The notes under the pieces: model-generated
Seen by the model: only the letters and a program-made list of their open reading frames with translations
The model's database searches: none
Told to the model about the DNA's origin: nothing
Part shown: positions 31,146 through 43,900 of the stretch, one piece after another
How positions within the stretch are numbered: the stretch's first letter is position 1
Layout of the letters: each line of letters starts with the position of its first letter
Source: Seminavis robusta
Lineage: Eukaryota; Bacillariophyta; Bacillariophyceae; Naviculales; Naviculaceae
NCBI GenBank assembly: GCA_903772945.1
Contig: CAICTM010000576.1
Location: forward strand, 1-58,558
DNA length: 58,558 nucleotides
Direction: 5' to 3'
Made by a program: the position numbers and the translations under genes

Positions 31146-31939
31146 GCTTGACAAGCCTGATAAAGAGAGTGGGGGCAGGAGAATGAAGAAGGAGTTGAAT
31201 GGAGAGAATCCTTCTATCTTTCCACAGAAACAGTCTTCTTGGCTTCAACAAAGCCATACCACATTGCCTACTTACCCACAATGATGGTACTATCTTCAAA
31301 TAACAACAGAAACCTCTGTATCCTTCAAAGCAACAAGAGAGAGAGGTTTATCTCATGGTGTGTGTTGTGGAGATTGTGGAGATTGGTGTTGAAGCCATTT
31401 TGCGAAACGAACAAAATCACTCGAACGGTCACGGTGGCTGGCTGGCGACCGTGTAATACGTGTTATACGTATTATACGGGAATACGTAGAATACGCATTG
31501 TACGTATTACATGTATTACATCGCGTGCGTTTGAGGGGCTCTCGACCTTGAGTCAATTGCCATTCGAAACACTCCCAAGAGAAAATCTCAAAACTGTGGC
31601 GGGATGCTGTTATAACCATTCAGCGCAGCAGTCATCTAGCGGTGTGCTATTAATAGCGTACGCTGTAGCGGCTACGACCATCGGTACCGTATGAACACCA
31701 GTACTGCAATCAATCCCAATGGGGTCATAAAGATTTGCATCCACAGGTGAACAACAGCAGCAAGGGCTTTGCGACGTCAGTTCTCACAAAACGAATTTGG
31801 CTCGACCCAAATCGCAATCGCATCAAGAGTTTCAAAGAACAACAACAACAACAACAAAAGTTTCGATTCATTGGTTGCCTCAGGACAGTTAGCTTTATTT
31901 GCTGATACTTGTGTCACCTGCCTGTCACCTTTGCTGACG

Positions 31940-34900
31940 ATGAAGATCGCCAACAGTCTACGCATCCTTGTCGGACTTGTGGGTGTCGCCACAGCTTGGG
32001 CTGCCAGCGACGCTAAAACCGCCTCCAACCATCCCTCCTCCAAGGTAAGCTACAACTGTAGTCGTCGTGGCCGCGAGTTGATGTACACAACATTGGGTGG
32101 AATCTTTGTGGTCTATCGGTACAACGAGCGAGGATACCGGTACGGTGGTGATATGGTACGGTACGGTACCGCAGCAGAGGTGAAGCTGGATCTTGGAGGT
32201 TGGATCGCGGTCCCGGATTGATGATCGGCAATCAGACTCCGTCTGTCGGTCGTTACGGAGATCAGCATCGATTCGGTTCGTCACTCTGCCTCCATGGCGA
32301 TCATGGCTTTCTGTCAGTCAGCTTTCGCTAGACTACTCGGTCGCTGTGCCCTGCCATTGCAGACACTACCATCCAGGCCGCCTTCGGGCAATTGATCAGC
32401 TCTAGGATACCTTGTCATGCTGATTGGCAGCCCGCATCAGAAACACACAATGATGGACTAGTAGTTGATTTCAGCTGAATCTGAATCTGACTCTCTATCT
32501 TCTTTCTACCTATTTAGGTCAACCTGACCGATCTGCCTTCCTGGGACTTGAAGAGAGGAGAACCAGTCCTTGGGCAAGATGAGCAAGGAAACAAAGACGA
32601 CGAACTTCCAACCATTGCCGAGCTGGTCCAAAACCAGAAGGCATCCATCCAAGTGGACCGCCAGGTGAATTTGGTAAGCCCACCATCGCTAGACTATGCT
32701 AATGACCCCTTGCCAAGCCGCAACCTCAATGCCAAATTACTCCTACCTCTTGTGCAGAGGCATCGTCTCCTGAGCACTGCAGGGCAAATCCGACCCGTCT
32801 TTGGGAATAGTGGCAAATGTAGGTTCCGTCGTTTAGTTTCGTTCTTTCCTCGGATGAGCTCCTCTCTTTGTTGTTTCTCCTCTGGGAGTGCACTATTGTA
32901 TTTTGTTGCAAGGACTCTGCTGATGTTGCCTGTCCTTCCCTCTCTTCTATTCCTGTAGGGTAAGGCATAACCCTTCACACACCAAGTCGTATCAACAGTC
33001 AGATGCACAATCTTACACACGCCACTCTTCTCTTCTCCTCTTCTTGACTGGTCTTTAATTTGAATTGCAGTGTTGATAGGAGGGTTGACAACAATAACTT
33101 GTATCTCCATAAGTGCCATACACTAAGCAATCAAAAGTTCACCTATGATGCCAACACAAAGCAAATCAAGGTCGATGGGCTTTGTTTGGATGACACTGGT
33201 CTTGCAGGTATGTGAGCTACCCAGCCGTGGCTTGTGTTTGAGAGGAAGGGGGCATACTCAAATGCGTAGCCATGAAGCCAGAAATATTCCATGCTAACGC
33301 TCTCTTGCACAAACCCACTTCAATGCAATGCTTCTTTAGGCCGCAATGTATGGGTCCACGCTTGTCACGATGGAAACAACCAAAAGTGGAGGACAGATAA
33401 CAAGGGCAGGATCCAAGGCCTCCATGATTATTCCTGTCTTGATGTTGCATCTGATGGAAATCTCTACATGAGAGGCTGTTGTGATAACTGTGAGGGACAA
33501 CGCTGGTATGTCCCTCAGCATTTTCCAACTTCAAGGAGCGAGATCCATCCAGTCCTTAACTCAGCCGCGTGTGAGTTATGCATGTAGTTTTTATTGTGTG
33601 CATTTGAGTTACATGACCGATCTGCTTCTAACGCCTCATATGCTTCCTCCTTGGGTCACACAGGCTGGGATATTGGTACGTCAGAGTTTGCGGAGGTGCA
33701 TGACACCTACAGGACCTCGAATCATTCCCCTCACAGTGTGGATGAACATACTCTTGACCTTTCTTGGTCGTTATAAATAGGTGGCATGGAAAAGAATTTG
33801 TATGTCAACGGGAATTGCCACACTGGAGAAAACCAGCAGTTTTACTATTCCCCATATTCCCAGAGCATCTTTCTGCCCTTGACGGAAGGGTAAGTATGAG
33901 GCAGAAAGCCTTCCACCGAAGATGCCCAACCTGGTTCCTCTGAGTAGTAGCTGACATGTTCTTTATTTCCGTCCCTCTTCCTGATCTCAAAAGATCGGGA
34001 TGCTTGGATGAAAACTATATCACTGGTAATGTTTATGCTAATGGATGCCTCCATGGTAACAACCAAAAATGGTAAGCGGGTTTGGGGGGTTCTTGGGCGA
34101 TACATCAGCAACAACACAAACCCTCTCATCCTTTATCCTGTGCTCATTCTCTCCTGTTCTTTCTCACAGGTGGATGGATTCGTATGGCAGGATCCGCAAT
34201 CGCCACGACACCATGAGTCGTTGCATGGAACAGAATAGTTCGGGGAACAATTTGAGAATGGTGGGGTGCAATGACAATGACAATCAGAGATTCATTGTTC
34301 CGCATGAAACATTTCCCGTTGCTGCTAGTCAGGTAAGCTGTGCTGGATATTACGTTAAGCTGCATGGCTGTAGCCTCATCACTGGTTAACCTTGTACATG
34401 ACATCATTACAACCAAATGCTATACAGGTTAAGCCTTTCTACGATCTTGGTAAATGTAAGTTGCAACAGCCAAAAGCTCCCAGACAAGATCTATGACTTA
34501 CTCACTAACACCTATTGCTGTTTAAACAACAGGTTGGGATAGTGGACCAGACAAGAATCTGTACCTGGCATCAAGCTGTATCAGTGGTAATTTCCACCAG
34601 CAGTTCTACTTCATGGCTCAATCTGAGCGCATATACGATGCCTATGGTACGTCAAAGAACAAAAAGAAGCCACATATCCATATCTCTGCTGTTGTGCTTT
34701 TCTCAGTCCTTGACATTCTCATGTACTTCTCCTAGGAAATGGCTGTCTTGACGACCAAGTCAGTGGTCACAGAAATGTCTTTTCACACCCATGTCATAGG
34801 TAGGTTCACAGCTGCTGTTGCTCTGCCTATCCGCCTGAATAAGATTATGTGTGTGCTAAACAATGATCCACGTTGCCTTACATATATGTTGCAGTGGAAA

Positions 34901-37900
34901 CAACCAAAAGTGGTATGCTGACAGTCTTGGCAGACTTCGTGGTAGATCGGATAACAAGTGCCTGACTATCGACAGCAGCAACCTAGTCATGAAAGATTGC
35001 AATGACTCGATTTACCAACGATTTGTGGTCCCAGCATCCTTCCCAAGGGTCACAAGCCCAGTTAAGAGCGCGTTCAATACTGGTCTCTGTAAGGGTTCCT
35101 TTCATGTTGTCTTGTTTCCAGAGATGCAACGATCATTACTAATCCCTGCCTTGTACCATGTTACGATTCTGTCTCAGGCCTGGCTGTGATGTCGGACAGG
35201 AAAGTTATGGCGCGCTCATGTCGGGGAGACAAGGATGAGGATTTCTTTTATGTTCCAGACTCTGAGCGGATCTTTGTAGCGTCAGGTCAAGGGTATGAAC
35301 GGAACCAGTGTGACTTGATCATGCTTGCTGATGTTGAACTATCCTCTCAACGGACTGCCTCATTGCCTGGTCTACCCTTAGGTGTCTTGATCCCACTGCC
35401 AACAACAATGTAATTGTACATCCATGCCATGGCCAAAACAACCAAAAATGGTACATGGATGAGCATGGCAGGATTCGTGACAAACATTACCATCACTGCC
35501 TTACTCGGGCCTCAAATAACAACTTGGAGCACAGGGGCTGTGACGATAGCGACAGTCAGAGGCTTGTCCTTCCAGAGAGTTTTCCTGTCAGCACAAGCGT
35601 TGTCAAGCCATTCAATAATGACAATCTATGCTGGGGACTCGCTAATGACAATATTATGATCGTTCCTTGTTCGTCGACCCAAAACTTCTTTTTTGCCCCT
35701 GAATCTGGCCGCATCATTCATCTTCCCTCAGGTGATATCAATGCTCGTATGCCTCTCTCCCAATATGTGCTGGTCTGTTCTTTCCTAACATTCTGTTCGC
35801 TCGAACGATTGCAGGAAAATGTGTGGATGACGCAGGCTCTGGTAAGTTTACCTCACCTTTTCTTGAATACATCAATTATTCAATTCTTGCCTTCAAACCC
35901 GTTTATTGACAATCTGTTGTGCTTGGCTGACCAGGAGGCCGTAATATTTACTTGGGTTCATGTCACGATGCCAATAATCAAAAGTTCTTTGTTGACCATA
36001 AGGGAAGGATTCACTCCCGGCGGGATGGAAAATGCATCGACATTAACACTGACAACAACTTGTTTGTGAGAGATTGCAATGATAATGACTCGCAACGCTT
36101 CATTTATGCAATTTCTTTCAAAACCATTTTGAGTCCAGTGACGCCATACGCAGACCAGACAAAGTGCTGGGACATTGGAGGTACTGGTAACAACCTCTAC
36201 CTGTATCCCTGCCACAAGGGCAGAAATCAAGACTTCTTCTACATCCCATCAACTGAACAAATCATGGCTGGTCATGGGTAAGTTTGTGTGAACAGCCTAG
36301 ATATATTTTGTATATCTTGTGGCTGCTAAAGGCACAGTCTCTTTGCCTCTTCTCTCCCATATTCAAGGACTGGGTGCTTGACTGACGAAAGCTCCGGTGG
36401 TCGAAATGTCTTTTTTGGAGCTTGTGGCACAGGCAACAACCAAAAGTGGTACATGGATGCCCAAGGTAGGCTCCACAGCAGGATTGACGAGATCAAGTGC
36501 CTTGACTTGAACAAGAGCACCAACAACCTCTACATGGAAGTGTGCAATGACAGCTTCAGCCAGAGGTTTTCCTACCCAAATTCTTTCCCCATTGTCGCCA
36601 CAAATGCTCGCACTGCCTACGACAGAAGGCAAGAACTCAACCGCATCTACGGAACAGTCGAGCGGCATATCTATGGTGAAGACTCCCGATCGATCATCCG
36701 ATACAACCATCCCGATCAGGTGAGGAGAAACCTATGCCCCTACTGGGAGAGTTCGTTCTCTTTCAACTACACCATGCAGAACTATGCTCTCTCCACAAGT
36801 TCAGTGATTGAAGTCAAGTCCACTAGCGACATGGACCAGCTCCTTTTGGACGAAACACGGGTGACATCGGGTGTAACGAAGGTTCTAGTTGTGAAACGTC
36901 CGAAGCTACAAACTGGGTATTTCAGGCTTGGTGACTATGCGTCAAACAGCAAAGCGGGCCCCGACTCATCTCTGTTGGTCAAGGGAGCTGATGGAACTGT
37001 TCTCAAAGAGCCAACAGACTTTGTTTTGGTTTGGAATGGTACCAGTGGCGATGTCGTTACTCCTACTTCAAGTGGGTCGTTTTGGAAGCCTGTTGCCCCA
37101 GCTGGGTTCACGTGCCTTGGCCATGTGTGGCAGCAAGGTACCACAAAGCCGGCCACCAACCTTGTGCGCTGCATTCAAGACAGGTTTGTGGAAAGTGCAC
37201 CGTCAAGTTTGTTATTTGACAACGACGATGCTGCCTCCAAAGCTAGATCTGAAGTAGATCTAAGTGTCCGGGTCGCAGGTTCGACGGCTACAAGTTTCAC
37301 ACCCGGTACCTTTGTCAGCAAGGCATCACATTCTGCCCCTGCCACCGAGGAATTCAAGTCTCTCAAGAAAGGCTGCATATTAGGAGAGGGAGCTTTCCCA
37401 TTCTGTGATGCAAATGACAGTCTCTCTCTTACTGCCGACGCTTCAAAGGACTTCAAAATTCCCTATGCTAAACTCCAGCCGTGCTACTATGAACATGAAG
37501 ACCAGGTTGGATATGGTTTGGTGAACGAGGACACCTCCAAGTGGCAGAATCATGCCATTGAGTTATTCAATATTCCTGCTGGCTCTCTTGGCTACAAGCA
37601 TGTAGGAGCTTCCACAAACCTTGGGGAGCCCTACTGCTTGGGATCAGTTGTGTTTGGTTCATCCAGCATCAAGCATGACCTTTTCATCCATGGAATCACC
37701 AAGGTTGGAAGTGTCACTCAGCAGGAGGCCGAAGATCAGAAGAATGGAGCATTGGGAAATCACCTGTCCAAGATGATTTCAGGAGACTTCGTGTTTTTGT
37801 TTCCATGCTCCGGAAAAAACTCAGTCAAGGAATACAAGACATCTCTGGCGGCCCTTGCCACTTCTGCAAACACCAATGGTGGCAGTGAAAACGGTGTGGT

Positions 37901-40900
37901 TAACGCTAATGAGAACCTGGGAGAATTGGAGCTCTTTGGAGGTTCAAAGTGGACAAGCCCTCACTATTGTGGCATTTCAGAGGAGCCAACAGCATCCGGT
38001 GGATGCAGGAAAGTCGATGTCTGCTTCTTTGAACCAGGTGGATGCAAACCATATGACCAGCTACCATGTACTAAGAACACTGACTGCAAAGGAGGGATTT
38101 GCAATTTAGCAGATAAGCTTTGTGGAGATGTAAGAAGTTTTGTTGTTGATCCCTTGTTCACTGTGCTCAACATGAACTAACATGCCGCTTATATCGCAGA
38201 ATTTAAATCTCTATGCAAGCAGTGTTCAGTCAAACTCGAGGCAGACTCTTCAACGTGCTTCCTCCTACGGTATTGGGCAAGATGGGCCAGGAAGGTTCCT
38301 TGTTCAAGAAGCAGGCAACAGAATCCAGCTGTCAGGCAATGTGTGGAAAGCATTCCCAATGGCAGAGCACACTGTGTCTTACAGTTCAGTCTTGGAGTTT
38401 GATTTCCGTCTTGTGGATGAAGTTGAGGGACATGCCATTTGTCTTGATGAGGATCTCAACGAAGATGTGGAAATCCAAGGGTCCAAGCGATGCTTTCGGC
38501 TTGGTGGCACTCAGAGTGCCATTTGGAAGGAGGTTTGGAATCTTGACCATCCAGGCAGCACGGGAGAATTCAAACACTACAAGGTGAAGATTGGATCACT
38601 TACTGGTGGTGCGGGAACCAATGAGCCTTACATCTCTTGGGGCGCCAAAATCAAGTTCATTGGCATAGTGCAAGACAACGATGCAAATGAAAACATTGGG
38701 GAGAGTACATTCAAGAACCTGCAACTTTACCACGACAGTGCAGTGAGTGTTTGCCAATGAACTCGTTTGTTCCAGTTTGAAAAATCTGTGCCCCTCATGT
38801 TGTTCTTTTCCCCGCCTTTAACCCTTCAGGCCCCTGTTGAAACAGTTGACCCAGGTCCATCAATCACAGGAACTTCTATCGAAATAGATGTATCCAATCC
38901 GACGAGCCATGGTAACTGGAAAGTTGGATGCACAAGGCTTGATGGCAGTGTACCCGATCAGCCACCACAAAGTGTCTACAAGTACGATGGCAAGTCATTC
39001 AATGCTGGAACTTCAACAACAAATTTCAAGTACAAATTGGATGGTCTCCTTTCTGGCTATGAATACACTGCAAAGGTAATGCTATTCAAGTGTTCTGGTT
39101 CGTTTCTATTCAGGGGAATACAGTTGACTTAACTTTTTGATTTCACGTTTGGTTGTAGCTGTTCCCCGTGGACAGCAGTGGTAATCAGCTCCAAGGTTCA
39201 ACTCCACAGGAAACAGTGGCGTCAACATATTGCTGTTGCAACTGCAATTCAATCATTGTCGGTGATACCACCGGAAGGCCAATAGGCTTGAAGGCCTATC
39301 AGGTCAAAGGTTTTGTTATGTTCAATTTCATTGACAACTCTCTGTGTGCTGAAGCCTACGCCTTTACTCGATCTTCGCTTGAGGACGAGTTCTTTGATAA
39401 TTCGGATGAAACAAGAAAGAGTGTCTTCACACCGAACTACAATTACTACCCCAAGAAGAAGTGTGGTGGTGCTCCAGTCTTGCCAGGGAAAGCTGCAGCT
39501 GATGATCTGAGGACCTCCTCGCTTGTGGTTGGTGCTGCCTACCGGTACTGCGTCCGCGCAGTTGCTCAGTTCTACTCGGCAGATTCCCTGCACTCCAGTG
39601 ATGAGAACTGCAACATCCATTTCGTCTGCTGGCAAGCTTCCATGTCGGGCAAGGTCACAACAGCCCCTTTGGCCGGGAGTCTACCCATTGAAGATGTTGC
39701 TGTTTCATGGGAGTTGTTGAACCCACAGCTAACTGTTGTCATTGCTTCTGGAAGTGCTGTGACCAAGAGGCCTGGTACTTATTCCATTGAGTTTGACGAG
39801 TTGCACACTGAACTTGATCGTGACAACGAGTTTCCCGTTCGAATCAAGTTTTCCAAGGCAACCACTGTTGGCAATGATACTATTACACACCAGTTCCTCT
39901 GCAATGAGGGTTCGACAGACTGCACCGATGGCACTATTGTGTATCTGAAGCATCTTACCTTTGAGGAACCTGTAGTGTCCTACGACAACTCCTCAGTTCC
40001 TGTCCGCGGAAGAGTGACAATTTGGGAGCCAAGTGGGTGCCCTGTCATTGGTGCTGAGGTGTGCCTGAAGATTAAGCATACTCAGACTGCTGACACCACA
40101 GGTGCCTGCGTCAAAACGGATCACAACGGAGACTACAATGTCCCCGCGGCCATTGGTTCCACGGTTGGCATTGAAGTCTCTTACAACAACCACACTATGA
40201 ACAAGGCACCTGAGAATTCCCTGGACTACAACAAAGGTGTTTTCATCAATGTCAACAAGCGCTATGTCCGCAATGACTTTGTAGATGTGGCCAAGGCAAA
40301 ACTTGTTGTGGAAGTGGTTGGTGGGCTGTGCAATAAGACCCTTGGTGTCAGTCGACTCGAAGCAACGGTAAATGGGTGTGATCGAACAAACTGGAAAATG
40401 GACCTGAGCCAAAAATTCTTCAAAGGAGAGCACTGGGTGCCTGCCCATGTTCTTGACCTGAAAGTGGTCGGCATGTCGAATGATGCAAAGAACGACTTTT
40501 CAAAGATCCTTGACTTCTTTGCGACAAAAAATATGACAAAGACTATTGACTTGCTAGATGCTGGCGATATGCAAGATGAGACAAATCGTGTTGACTCTAG
40601 CAGCAGTTCGACTTCAGAGCAGAAGAGTGAAGGTTCCAAGAGTAAAGAGTCCTATGACAAGGTCCGCTTCCAGTACGATGGTGACCTCGTCATGGACTTC
40701 AGGTTCATGGGTGTTGATTTGGCAGAAAGTTGTACCCTGCAAACAGTCAAGCCTCAAGGAACTCTCATTTCTGGTACAGAAACCACAACATCATTCCATG
40801 TCACAACTACTGGATCAACCTTCCGGCCCAAGGTGTTTTTGAAGTACTCCCTGCTCCCAGGCCTTACATGTGATATCCTTTCTGATGAAATTGCTGTGAG

Positions 40901-43900
40901 AGTCATCAACAAGATTGGAATAGATGCAGACTTTGAAAAATATGCATCCACCCTTCAAAGCAAAGCTGTCCTGCTAAACCGTCTCAAGTTGTGTAGTGAT
41001 GATGGTGGTTGCAACTTCCCAGTGAATCATGACATCATCAATGGAAAAAAGACCAATGCACACATGCTTCCCAGAAAGGATGATGGTACTGTAGTTGCCT
41101 TTGCTGCTGGAAGGCCAAATCTTTATGGCGACTTTAGGAAGGATTTGACTCTTGAAGTCCTTGACAAGAACCTGAAAACCTTGAAGACACACAGAGCTGA
41201 AGTTGTTGTCATTGGTGACTACGTCAAAGGTCCGGGGGAGTCTTTTGCTCTACCAACATACAAGCCCATCTTGATCCTCCGGGATCCGCCTGGTGGTCTC
41301 TCCCAGTCGATTTATGAGAATGTTCAGACTTCAATCAAAGTCAAATCCTCCACAGTAGAGAGAGTGAAGGATACCACATTCCACTATGACAGATCCGTTG
41401 GAGGAGAACATGAGTACTCCATGTGTGCTGGTTTTGGAGCAATGGCATGCAAAGATGTACTGGAGATTGAAGGTGAATTTGAAACCGGCCTGGGACTAGA
41501 TTCAAGCACTGTTCAGCAGGATGATGAAGATTCCTACACCTCTGAGTTCACAACAACTTGGAGCTATGCTACCAGTGACGACCCAGTTTTGGCAGGACGA
41601 AAATCAGATGTAATTGTCATTCCCAACCTCAACGTCCAGTACCACATTGTTACGACAGTTGCATTCTATGGAGGCACGTCATGCCAAGTCAACACTACTG
41701 ACACTGTTAAGTTCTCTCTGACTGATCCCGGCAACAAGCCTGCTCTCTCCTTCCTCAGTGTGTACAACATTGAGACGCACCAACTGCCTGATCTGAAAAA
41801 GGCCATTAGTGACAAGAAGGCAGAGCATGACAAACTGGCTGCCAACCACCCAAACAAAACCAAGACTAAAACACAACTCAAGGTTTTGGAAGACGCGTTG
41901 ACAGGCTGGAACCAAACCATGACAGATTACGATAGCATCAATAAAAATGCCAGCAAGAACAAACTTGACATTGCTGGAAGGGAATGGTTCACAAAATGGG
42001 CTTCTACAAAGGATATGATGGAAAAGGAGCCAACCATCACTGATCACTGGTCCAACCTCGCCCCAGAAGTTCTGACTGACCGAACGGAAGCTTTTGACTT
42101 TGACTACATCAAGCAGGCGAAATTAGCATCAACTGACAAGACTGACCTGAAGGAGACGAACAGAATTCAGTTCAGTGGTGGTGGTGGTACCGTGGAGTTT
42201 GTGGTGGATCATGCAGGTGCCAGTGAACTAATGCGTTTGGACAAAACCCACAAAAACGGGGCCGTATCTAGTACTGCCACCTTGGAAGGGGAAATGGAAA
42301 TCTCTGCAGGTGCCAGCTTTGGCGTGGCAATTGGTGGTGGGTTCACATATGAATCATCCACCTCAGGGACCGTAACTGATGAAAGTGGCCGTCAGACCAC
42401 GGTTTCTTTCTTGCTTGGAGATGAACAACCAAACGATGAGTTTGTGGTGGACATTTTTGTTGATCCAACCTATGGGACCTTTGTTTTCCACACTGTTTCC
42501 GGGTGTTCCAGGGCTCCATGGGAACCAAACACGAAGAAGGGCGAAGATCTAAGCATGTCCATGGTGAAACCAGATGGCCCTGTGATGCCAGATGATGCAG
42601 TTGTGATTGACGTGACCCTCTTGAATGCTGGTGAGACCATGGCCGTGTTTCAGGCATATGTTGACCACACAACCAACCCAGGCGGCCTGAGACACTTTAT
42701 GGGTGGTGTTGGCTTGGATGTACCCATTGACTACACGCTGGGAGCGCGTTCGGAGATTACGACAAAGGTGGAGATCAGGAGGGGTCCAAAGGGCTACAAG
42801 TTCCCTTCCACAACTATGTATCTTGTGAGCTTGTGGGATGAGCTTGGCATCGAAGCTGGATCTGTTGAGATCTTCAACTTTGTAGATGCGAACAACAAGA
42901 AGTGGATTTTGTTTGAAGAACCATGTCCACGAGTAGAATGGGCTGGTTCTCTGAAGAGAGAAAAGAAGGCCTCAGTCATCAAGAATGTTAAGCCTGTTGA
43001 CCTGACTGTCTTCAATCCTCAAAAGGCTGATGGGACATTTGAAAGCATTGCAAAGAACTCGCGGCTAAGCAATGTGTATGCTTGGTATCGTCAGCTTGGT
43101 GATATTGGCGATACCTCTTGGAAGAAGGCTCAACTTGCAGATAAGACACATATTGACTTCGCCAACATTCCCAATGTCAGTTCATACAAGGAAAGTCCCT
43201 ATGGATATTCCAAGATTCCCTGGGACATTGGCACTACCTTGGCTTCCACAGGAGATGGGGCTTACGAGGTGATGGTCGAGAGTGTGTGTGAGACGCTGCC
43301 TGGAGCACCTGACGAGTTCAACAAATTTCAATCGGATCTAATAACTTTGGTTGTCGACCGAGTCCAGCCAGAGCTTTATGGCAAGGCTCTGCCAATCAGA
43401 GATGTTGTGGTTCCTGGCGAAGAGATTGTACTGGTTTTCACAGAGTCCATCCAGTGTGAGCTTCCCTACCGGTTTTTCTTGAATGTGACTGTTGCTGGCC
43501 TTGATCCCCCACTGTTCAGTAAGAAGTTTTTGCTGTATCTACTCATGTAATCTTGTTCAAGATTGTTTTCAACCTTACCTGCATGTTCTTATCTTGATGT
43601 ACCACTACAGACGAACGAGACTTGAAGATTGACTGCCAGGGCCGAAAACTTGGATTCCAATTTGACCCAACACAAACTGGTGGCGGCTGGGATGTACTGA
43701 TGGGCAAAGAAATGACAGTCACAGTGGATCAAATCAAGGATCTGGAAGGCAATGTGCTTCCCAACAAAATCACATTTCAGAAAACACTTGCCAATTTGAA
43801 CCTCCAAGCAGTGACAAGCACTTTTGACTTCAGGCTGGCCACGTCTAGTTGTACTAGTCCTGTTGATGAAGCCAAGGTCAAGAACAAGATTGCAACTGAG

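Larger units (their letters stand above)
29981..31543. mobile_element. 1.56 kb inverted-repeat element
   Basis: The ends are inverted copies: GAGAGCCCCTGAAACGCACG at 29981 and, read on the other strand from 31543, GAGAGCCCCTCAAACGCACG. One mismatch occurs in 22 nt, followed on both sides by similar TGTATTATACGTATAAC-type AT-rich sequence. Inside are a broken reading frame (30343-31145) and an array of TAACAC/GTAATAC words. No target duplication is evident at the outer edges. The element type is unknown; the interior protein is not a transposase I recognise. Confidence 0.55.

Noticed and set aside
31769..31939. Upstream extension of the giant gene start to 31769
   Set aside because: The frame begins at a non-ATG codon and passes an asparagine run; the ATG at 31940 starts a textbook signal peptide.
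32045..32221. Reading through the first intron of the giant gene as coding (frame open to about 32221)
   Set aside because: GTAAGC follows AAG at 32045, and the frame beyond loses protein character; the 32518 acceptor gives an in-phase continuation.
32819..33070. A single 252-nt intron joining 32818 to 33071
   Set aside because: It breaks the reading frame of all downstream exons; the one-nucleotide exon or a one-base assembly error is needed.
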